Shown here piece by piece: positions 1 to 4,995 of a stretch of DNA of 7,680 bases (position 1 is the stretch's first letter; every line of letters begins with the position of its first letter). This DNA comes from Candidatus Symbiothrix sp. Lineage in GTDB: Bacteria; Bacteroidota; Bacteroidia; Bacteroidales; Azobacteroidaceae. The stretch lies in assembly GCA_031284765.1 (NCBI GenBank), contig JAITXK010000159.1:1-7680 (forward strand), read 5' to 3'. Below the pieces are notes generated by a model. The model worked only from the letters and a program-made list of their open reading frames with translations, searched no databases and was not told where the DNA came from. The position numbers and the translations under genes were made by a program.

Positions 1-25
1 ATAATCATTTTAAATAATATAGAAT

Positions 26-193
26 ATGGCTTACGTAATTACAGACGATTGTATTGCTTGTGGAACTTGTATTGATGAATGTCCGGTAGGAGCCATCTCC
101 GAAGGCGACATCTACAAAATTGATCCTGAATTATGCACCGATTGCGGCACTTGTGCCGATGCTTGTCCTTCTGAAGCAATTGTGACGGGATAA
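26..193 (+). CDS. 2[4Fe-4S] bacterial-type ferredoxin (55 aa)
   Basis: This is a complete small electron carrier of the clostridial 2[4Fe-4S] type, a soluble cytoplasmic protein that passes low-potential electrons between oxidoreductases such as pyruvate:ferredoxin oxidoreductase. Two CxxCxxCxxxCP motifs are visible, C9-C12-C15-C19-P20 and C37-C40-C43-C47-P48. Each supplies three ligands to one cluster and the last cysteine to the other. The two halves are an internal duplication (IACGTCIDECP and TDCGTCADACP), as is normal for the family, and 55 residues is the usual length. The ATG at 26 follows an A/T-rich stretch with no Shine-Dalgarno sequence, usual in Bacteroidota. Only 25 nt of upstream sequence is available, so no promoter can be assigned. 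A hairpin terminator begins 28 nt after the stop, so the gene is either monocistronic or the last of its operon. The redox partner cannot be told from this window. Confidence 0.96.
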   Translation: MAYVITDDCIACGTCIDECPVGAISEGDIYKIDPELCTDCGTCADACPSEAIVTG

Positions 194-221
194 TTAAAAT
201 TCACAGTACCAAAATTTGGAT

Positions 222-250
222 AGGGATGCGAGGGGTCGCGTCCCTTTTTT
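222..250 (+). terminator. Rho-independent terminator of the ferredoxin gene
   Basis: A 10-bp stem pairs 222-231 (AGGGATGCGA) with 236-245 (TCGCGTCCCT). It contains one T-G wobble (227/240), a GGGG loop (232-235), and an immediate run of six T (245-250). Its placement 28 nt after the ferredoxin stop makes it the terminator of that gene. Confidence 0.9.
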
Positions 251-294
251 ATTGTATGTATGAATCTATTTATGCCCCGGTTCGGACGGGAATT

Positions 295-340
295 GAACAC
301 GGATAACACGGAAAACACGGATTTGCACGGATTTGCACGA
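295..340. repeat. Short tandem repeat with CACGGA cores
   Basis: Five tandem units with the core CACGGA (the last one is CACGA) start at 298, 307, 316, 326 and 336, so the period is 9-10 nt. The first three units are joined by A-rich linkers and the last two by TTTG. A 9-nt direct repeat, GTTCGGACG, flanks the array at 280-288 and 360-368, and 353-368 can form a small CGTCC/GGACG hairpin. No reading frame on either strand looks like protein. It is an intergenic repeat tract of unknown role. From memory, similar ACACGGAT-type tracts occur between genes in Bacteroidales genomes, but I cannot confirm that here. Confidence 0.75.
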
Positions 341-393
341 TGCTCGGCGTAACGTCCACGTTCGGACGAGGGTTTCAAAAAAATCACCTAATA

Positions 394-425
394 TTTGCAC
401 AAATTACAAATTGTCAATACATTTG
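394..425 (+). promoter_or_regulatory. Bacteroidetes-type promoter upstream of the palindrome-rich ORF
   Basis: A -33 element TTTG (394-397) is separated by 20 nt from a perfect TAnnTTTG -7 element (TACATTTG, 418-425), followed by CACC. This matches the Bacteroidetes sigma-ABfr consensus. Transcription would start near 432 and reach the ATG at 446 with a leader of only about 14 nt. The -33 and -7 elements both lie within copies of ATTTGCAC (393-400 and 421-428). Confidence 0.6.
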
Positions 426-445
426 CACCGTTTTAGAAACAAAAA

Positions 446-631
446 ATGACAATCCATTTAAAAAATAAAACATTTTTGACAAACAGTTTTCTCCTTTCTG
501 AGGTCGAAACGGTAAATGTATTTACCCAAACTCAGTTTCCTTTAAAGGAAAATGAATTTGGGAACTCCCAAAATGAAATAGAATTCTTTCAAATTATTTA
601 TCAACTCATTGAAAAACAGTCTAATGGTTAA
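446..631 (+). CDS. Doubtful small ORF (61 aa), A/T-rich and palindrome-bearing
   Basis: This is an ATG-initiated reading frame of 61 codons placed just behind a good promoter. I do not recognise the product. It has no signal peptide, transmembrane segment or known motif. The composition is polar and acidic in the second half, with a loose internal echo (ENEF and EIEF around residues 35-47). Two readings compete. It may be a real small protein or the 5' stub of a broken gene. Alternatively it may be non-coding, with the true functional element being the cluster of perfect palindromes at 511-572, which occupies a third of the frame. It ends at 631 inside the start of a G/C-richer gene fragment in another frame, which suggests a junction near 620. 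Confidence 0.3.
   Translation: MTIHLKNKTFLTNSFLLSEVETVNVFTQTQFPLKENEFGNSQNEIEFFQIIYQLIEKQSNG
511..572. repeat. Cluster of four palindromes
   Basis: Three perfect palindromes of 16 nt each sit in a row: 511-526 (GGTAAAT, GT, ATTTACC), 536-551 (TTTCCTTT directly joined to AAAGGAAA) and 557-572 (TTTGGGA, AC, TCCCAAA). A fourth, smaller one at 528-538 (AAACT, C, AGTTT) fills the gap between the first two. The second and third are each followed by AAAATGAA (549-556 and 570-577), 21 nt apart, the same distance as their centres. In DNA these could be operator sites for dimeric proteins. In RNA they would form consecutive tight hairpins. No T-run follows, so they are not terminators. Confidence 0.8.
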
Positions 632-788
632 CAAAGATTGGCTGGCATCCAACAAAACTGCCCTGACCAACAGCGCTTTCGATACCAAAACGCCCTACCA
701 CTTCTCTTTCGATGGCGACAGCAAAGGCAAAACCCTCTACATCGCCCTCCGTTGGGAAAACACAACCGGGCAAAAGCAGCGTTCTTAG
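624..788 (+). pseudogene. Fragment of a Bacteroidetes C-terminal domain (ALRWENT type)
   Basis: The frame from ATG 624 gives 54 residues that read like the C-terminal end of a longer protein, with AFDTKTPYHFSFD, GKTLYIALRWENTTG and a stop soon after. I recognise this pattern from C-termini of Bacteroidota hypothetical proteins, where the segment normally continues into a GPWSE-like tail ending in an isoleucine/proline-rich stretch. Here that tail is missing, and everything upstream of the domain is absent. Base composition changes sharply near 620: the sequence before is very A/T-rich, the fragment is not. A strong terminator follows directly. The simplest reading is a remnant left by a deletion that kept the 3' end and terminator of a former gene. 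A short functional protein is possible but less likely. The family identification is from memory. Confidence 0.5.
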
Positions 789-792
789 CTGC

Positions 793-822
793 AGGGCTGC
801 CCTGACGGGGGCAGCCTTTTTT
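793..822 (+). terminator. Rho-independent terminator after the gene fragment
   Basis: A perfect 8-bp G/C-rich stem pairs 795-802 (GGCTGCCC) with 809-816 (GGGCAGCC) around a 6-nt loop (803-808). It can be extended by G-T and A-T pairs (794/817, 793/818) and is followed by six T (817-822). It starts 4 nt after the stop at 788 and insulates recJ from upstream transcription. Confidence 0.9.
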
Positions 823-850
823 GCATTCAATAAATTATTCCATTTTTTAA

Positions 851-879
851 TTGACCAACTAAAAAAATCACTACCTTTA
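851..879 (+). promoter_or_regulatory. Probable promoter of the recJ-recQ-GNAT operon
   Basis: A TTG (851-853) lies 18 nt before TACCTTTA (872-879), one base off the Bacteroidetes -7 consensus TAnnTTTG. Transcription would begin near 886, leaving a leader of roughly 70 nt before the recJ ATG at 959. It is the best match in the 823-958 gap, which otherwise holds no gene or strong structure. Confidence 0.45.
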
Positions 880-958
880 CAACTTCATTGACCGCTCATC
901 CGATTAAACGCACGGTAAATGTTTTGTGATATGCTAAAGAAAAATAAAAAACATATAA

Positions 959-2725
959 ATGACAAACGAATGGAATTATCAATCTCCAACAAACGAACAG
1001 CGACTTAAACAACAGCAACTTGCCCTCAAGTTCGGGCTAAGTCCTGTGGTATGCCTTTTATTGCTCCAAAGAGGAATAACAACCGAAGAGGATATTTACG
1101 ACTTCTTTAATCCGAACTTAAAAAATCTGCACGACCCTTTTGCTTTTCCCGATATGCAAAAAGCGGTGGCACGTCTCGAACAGGCTTTGGGCAACAAAGA
1201 AAAAATACTCGTATATGGAGATTACGATGTGGACGGCACTACCGCCGTGGCGCTTGTGTACAAGTTTTTAGAACAGTTCTGTCTCAAAAACTATTTAGAT
1301 TACTACATTCCCGACCGCTCAGAAGAAGGTTGCGGCATCTCGATGCAGGGAATTAATTATGCTCACGAAACCGGTGTGTCGTTGATTATTGCACTCGATT
1401 GCGGTATCAAAGCCAATGATGTCATTGCTTATGCGAATACCTTAAGTATCGACATCATCGTCTGCGACCACCACAAGCCGGGCGAGCAACTGCCTCCCGC
1501 GCTGGCGATTTTGGATGCCAAACGGGCGGATTCAACCTATCCTTACGAACATCTTTCGGGTTGCGGCGTGGGATTCAAATTCATGCAGGCTTTTGCGCAG
1601 AACAATGACATTGATTTTTCATTTCTGAAGAATTTAGCCGATTTGTGCGCGGTAAGTATTGCTTCGGATATTGTTCCCATCACAGGGGAAAACCGGATTT
1701 TAGCCACTGCCGGTTTACGCCAGTTAAATCAAAATCCAAGCAAAGGCCTGAAAGGCATTATCGGCATCTGCGGATTGGCCGGCAAAGAGATTACCACCAG
1801 CGATATCATCTTCAAAATCGGTCCGCGCATCAATGCTTCGGGACGGATGATGAACGGCAAGGAAGCGGTGGATTTACTCTTGGCCAAAGACCTGAAATCG
1901 GCGCGGGAAAAAAGCGAAAACATTGACCAATACAACGACGATCGCCGCGAACTCGACAAAAAAATCACCGACGAGGCTTATGCCATCATCGACGCCGACT
2001 CGCATTTGAGTGGCGGGAAAATCATCATGGTCTTCAATCGCGATTGGCACAAGGGTGTTATCGGCATTGTCGCTTCCCGATTGACGGAAAAATACTATAA
2101 ACCCGCCATTGTATTGACCGAATCCAATGGATTTATTTCAGGCTCGGCACGTTCAATTACCGGATTCGACATCTACACGGCCATCGAATCGACCAAAGAC
2201 ATCCTGGAAAATTTCGGAGGTCATACTTTTGCCGTTGGCATTACCATTCGGGAAGATCATCTGGAGATTTTCAAAGACCGTTTGGAAGAATATGCCGATC
2301 AAAACATGATTGAAGAACAAATGACGCAGACTTTGGATATTGATGCGGTCTTGAAATTCAGTGAAATCACTCCTAAACTATTCTATGATTTGAAACGGAT
2401 GAGTCCTTTCGGTCAGAATAATCAAAAGCCGGTGTTTTGTTCTTTCGGTGTAAAAGATTCGGGCGAAAGCCGGTTGGTTGGTAAAGAGATGGAACACATC
2501 AAGTTGGAACTCAAAGACGATTCTTCTGAAAATCCCCTGCAGGCGATCGCTTTCAACATGCACCGCTTTTACCAGTACATCAAAACGGGAGAACCGTTCG
2601 ATATTTGTTATACGATAGAGGAAAACAATCACAACAATACAACCAATATACAATTATTGATTAAGGATATTCGGATAGCGCATGAACTCTTTCCGCAACA
2701 TACTGAAACAATACTGGGGCTATGA
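959..2725 (+). CDS. recJ: Single-stranded-DNA-specific exonuclease RecJ (588 aa)
   Basis: RecJ degrades single-stranded DNA 5' to 3' using metal ions in the cytoplasm, acting in RecF-pathway recombination, mismatch repair and base excision repair. The DHH phosphoesterase motifs are all present: YGDYDVDG (86-93), ALDCGI (145-150, D147), the signature D170-H171-H172, SIASDIVP (233-240, D237) and GPRINASGRM (288-297). The DHHA1 domain follows (about 350-440) with WHKGVIGIVASRL (363-375), SARS (396-399) and GGHTFAVG (420-427). The remaining C-terminal part (about 450-575) fits the OB-fold domain of RecJ. The length is close to that of E. coli RecJ, and no catalytic motif is damaged. The ATG at 959 follows an A/T-rich leader lacking a Shine-Dalgarno sequence, normal for the phylum. 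The last 44 nt overlap the start of recQ, its functional partner. Confidence 0.97.
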   Translation: MTNEWNYQSPTNEQRLKQQQLALKFGLSPVVCLLLLQRGITTEEDIYDFFNPNLKNLHDPFAFPDMQKAVARLEQALGNKEKILVYGDYDVDGTTAVALVYKFLEQFCLKNYLDYYIPDRSEEGCGISMQGINYAHETGVSLIIALDCGIKANDVIAYANTLSIDIIVCDHHKPGEQLPPALAILDAKRADSTYPYEHLSGCGVGFKFMQAFAQNNDIDFSFLKNLADLCAVSIASDIVPITGENRILATAGLRQLNQNPSKGLKGIIGICGLAGKEITTSDIIFKIGPRINASGRMMNGKEAVDLLLAKDLKSAREKSENIDQYNDDRRELDKKITDEAYAIIDADSHLSGGKIIMVFNRDWHKGVIGIVASRLTEKYYKPAIVLTESNGFISGSARSITGFDIYTAIESTKDILENFGGHTFAVGITIREDHLEIFKDRLEEYADQNMIEEQMTQTLDIDAVLKFSEITPKLFYDLKRMSPFGQNNQKPVFCSFGVKDSGESRLVGKEMEHIKLELKDDSSENPLQAIAFNMHRFYQYIKTGEPFDICYTIEENNHNNTTNIQLLIKDIRIAHELFPQHTETILGL

Positions 2726-4430
2726 TTCCTTTCGCTCTTTGCAGGAAGAAATCATTGCATCGGTTTACGAGGGCAACGACACACTCGGGTTGATGCCCAC
2801 GGGAGGCGGTAAATCGCTTACTTTTCAAGTGCCCGCCCTGCTGATGGATGGGATTTGCATCGTCATCACTCCGCTTATCGCCTTGATGAAAGACCAGGTG
2901 GATGCCCTGCGTCAAAAAGGCATTAAAGCTGCCATGGTACATTCGGGCATGAGTCACCGCGAAATCCGGATTGCCTTGGATAATTGCATCTTTGGCGATT
3001 ACAAATTTCTGTATGTTTCCCCCGAACGGATTGGAACCGAATTATTCATTGCCAAATTGAAGGACATGAACATCAGTCTGATTGCGGTGGATGAGTCGCA
3101 CTGTATTTCGCAATGGGGCTACGATTTTCGCCCGTCCTACCTGCGAATTTCCGAATTGCGCGATTTATTGCCCCAAGCGCCTGTCCTGGCTTTAACGGCT
3201 ACCGCTACACCTGAAGTTATTGATGATATTCAGGAAAAGCTGTTCTTTAAAAAGAAGAATGTCTTCCGGAAAAGTTTTGAACGCAAAAACATCGCTTACG
3301 TCATCCGGGAAACCGATGATAAGTTGTTTGAAATCATCAAAATTCTGAACAATGTTCCCGGCAGCGGCATTGTGTATGTCCGCAGCCGGAGACGCACGAA
3401 AGAAATTGCGGAAGAACTTCAAAAACAAGGCATCGATGCCGATTTTTTTCATGCAGGACTGACAACTGATGAAAAGATTCGCAAACAGAATAATTGGAAA
3501 TCCGGTCAATGCCGTATCATTGTCTGTACCAATGCCTTCGGAATGGGAATCGACAAGCCGGATGTGCGGGTAGTTATCCATTTCGAACTGCCCAATTCCT
3601 TGGAGGAGTATTTTCAGGAAGCGGGTCGTGCGGGTCGTGACGAACAAAAATCCTACGCCGTGGCGCTCTATTCCGCCCGTGATGGCGCCCAACTGAAAAA
3701 ACGCATCAAAGATGAATTTCCTGAGAAGGATTTCATTAAAGATGTGTACGAAAAGCTGGCGTATTTTTACGAAATTGGCATGGGAATGGGCATCAACAGC
3801 GGACATAATTTTGTGATAGAACAGTTTTGTGCAACCTACCATTACAATATAACGCACGTTCACAGTGCATTGAAATTGTTGGATTTATCGGGTTATATCG
3901 AATATCTGGAAGAAACAGAAAAACAATCCAAACTGATTTTTACCGTCAAGCGCGAAGAATTGTATCATCTCCACGGCATCACTCCCGATTTGGATAATCT
4001 CTTGCAGGTGGTTCTGCGCTCCTACACCGGCCTTTTCTCCGATTATGCCTATATCAGCGAAACTTTGCTGGCGCAACGGACGGGATTGACTCCGCACGAG
4101 GTCTATGAAGGCTTGAAAAACCTGTCGCAGCAATACATTATTCATTATGTGCCGGCGAAAAAAGTTCCAACCATCTATTATTTGCAGAATCGCGAACCAT
4201 TGAAATATTTGTATCTTCCGGCGAATGTCTATGAAGAACGGAAAAAACGCTTGCTGGAACGGATTCGCAGTGTATATGAATATGGAAGTTCAAAAACATG
4301 CTGTCGCAGTAAACTCCTGCTGAGCTATTTCGGAGAAAAAGATACGGACGCTTGCGGTCATTGCGATGTATGTTTGGAGGAAAAAAAGAAAAATAAAACA
4401 AAAATGGCAAGGTTTCTTGCCGATAAATAA
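2682..4430 (+). CDS. recQ: ATP-dependent DNA helicase RecQ, Bacteroidetes-type, no HRDC (582 aa)
   Basis: This is a 3'-5' superfamily 2 DNA helicase that unwinds ends and recombination intermediates, feeding 5' strands to RecJ. The helicase core is intact: FRSLQ (17-21, motif 0), Walker A MPTGGGKS (38-45), TPLIALMKDQV (63-73), DESH (137-140), the RecQ aromatic-rich loop CISQWGYDFRP (141-151), LTATAT (171-176), motif V around FGMGIDKPDV (286-295) and QEAGRAGRD (312-320). The zinc cluster C541, C558, C561, C564 keeps the C-x16-C-x2-C-x2-C spacing of canonical RecQ. However, it sits at the extreme C-terminus after a region of about 190 residues (345-535, probably winged-helix-like), and there is no HRDC domain. 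I recall this architecture from other Bacteroidota RecQ proteins. The ATG at 2682 lies 44 nt inside recJ. The start is supported because FRNILKQYWGYDSFRSLQ begins the family's normal N-terminus. Confidence 0.96.
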   Translation: MNSFRNILKQYWGYDSFRSLQEEIIASVYEGNDTLGLMPTGGGKSLTFQVPALLMDGICIVITPLIALMKDQVDALRQKGIKAAMVHSGMSHREIRIALDNCIFGDYKFLYVSPERIGTELFIAKLKDMNISLIAVDESHCISQWGYDFRPSYLRISELRDLLPQAPVLALTATATPEVIDDIQEKLFFKKKNVFRKSFERKNIAYVIRETDDKLFEIIKILNNVPGSGIVYVRSRRRTKEIAEELQKQGIDADFFHAGLTTDEKIRKQNNWKSGQCRIIVCTNAFGMGIDKPDVRVVIHFELPNSLEEYFQEAGRAGRDEQKSYAVALYSARDGAQLKKRIKDEFPEKDFIKDVYEKLAYFYEIGMGMGINSGHNFVIEQFCATYHYNITHVHSALKLLDLSGYIEYLEETEKQSKLIFTVKREELYHLHGITPDLDNLLQVVLRSYTGLFSDYAYISETLLAQRTGLTPHEVYEGLKNLSQQYIIHYVPAKKVPTIYYLQNREPLKYLYLPANVYEERKKRLLERIRSVYEYGSSKTCCRSKLLLSYFGEKDTDACGHCDVCLEEKKKNKTKMARFLADK

Positions 4431-4436
4431 CAGAGC

Positions 4437-4961
4437 ATGGCATTATTAGAAAATCAGGACATACGATTGCGCGCCTTGGAGCCGGAAGATTTGGATAAGT
4501 TGTACCAATGGGAAAACGACACGGAATTGTGGCAATACGGTTCGACACTGGCGCCTTATTCGCGTTTTGCCTTGCGTGATTACTTGGCGAATACGCTTTC
4601 GCAAACCCTTGTTGAGTCGCGTCAATTGCGGCTGATGATTGTCGAAAAAGCAACGAATCAAACCATTGGAACGATTGATTTATTCGATATTGACCCGATA
4701 AACGGACGGGCAGGCATCGGCATTTTATTGGATAAAAGCTATCGCCGGCGTGGTTGGGCGTTGCAATCCTTGCAGTTGATGAAGGAATACGCTGTTCGCA
4801 CACTTTTGTTGCAGCAGTTGTATGCTTATGTACCTCAGACGAATGTTCCGAGTTATCGTTTGTTTCTCAAGAGTGGGTTTGTGCAGTCGGGAATGCTCCA
4901 ATCCTGGTTGAAAACGGCCGATGGGTTGGAGAATGTTTTTTTGATGCAGTGGTTGGGGTAG
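4437..4961 (+). CDS. GNAT-family N-acetyltransferase (174 aa)
   Basis: This is a cytoplasmic acetyl-CoA-dependent N-acetyltransferase of the RimJ/RimL/SpeG-like group. The N-terminus (IRLRALEPEDLDKLYQWEND, 9-28) is typical of the subfamily. Motif A gives IGILLDKSYRRRGWA with the acetyl-CoA pyrophosphate loop R103-R104-R105-G106-W107-A108 (RxxGxA). Motif B follows around Y131-F148, with N136, Y140 and a GF pair at 147-148. The layout recalls spermidine acetyltransferases and ribosomal-protein acetyltransferases, but the substrate cannot be read from the sequence. The gene starts 6 nt after the recQ stop, so it is almost certainly cotranscribed and perhaps translationally coupled. I see no mechanistic tie to DNA repair. 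It converges on the minus-strand gene with a gap of only 34 nt and no clear terminator hairpin. Confidence 0.9.
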   Translation: MALLENQDIRLRALEPEDLDKLYQWENDTELWQYGSTLAPYSRFALRDYLANTLSQTLVESRQLRLMIVEKATNQTIGTIDLFDIDPINGRAGIGILLDKSYRRRGWALQSLQLMKEYAVRTLLLQQLYAYVPQTNVPSYRLFLKSGFVQSGMLQSWLKTADGLENVFLMQWLG

Positions 4962-4995
4962 TCAGATATTTTGTGGAAAGTTGTGGAAAAACAAT

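Noticed and set aside
295..340. Possible CRISPR-like array.
   Set aside because: Units are only 9-10 nt with no spacers, and no cas genes are present. It is a simple tandem repeat.
112..387. A 91-codon open frame on the minus strand.
   Set aside because: It runs antisense through the ferredoxin gene, its terminator and the tandem repeat, and resembles no protein family.
3192..3863. A 223-codon open frame antisense to recQ.
   Set aside because: It lies wholly within a well-supported recQ and has the repetitive composition of a reverse-strand shadow. No independent motif or promoter.
4382..4421. Slippery heptamer A-AAA-AAG in recQ's reading phase, followed by a 6-bp hairpin (4406-4421).
   Set aside because: The spacer of about 17 nt is longer than in known frameshift sites. 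A -1 shift would only remove most of the short lysine-rich tail after the zinc cluster. Likely a by-product of Lys/Asn codons.
4971..4990. Direct repeat TTGTGGAAA twice in the convergent gap; TGTGGAAAA is one base away from a reverse DnaA box.
   Set aside because: Only two copies, neither a perfect box, in a 34-nt gap between convergent genes with no origin-like features nearby. Too weak to call.
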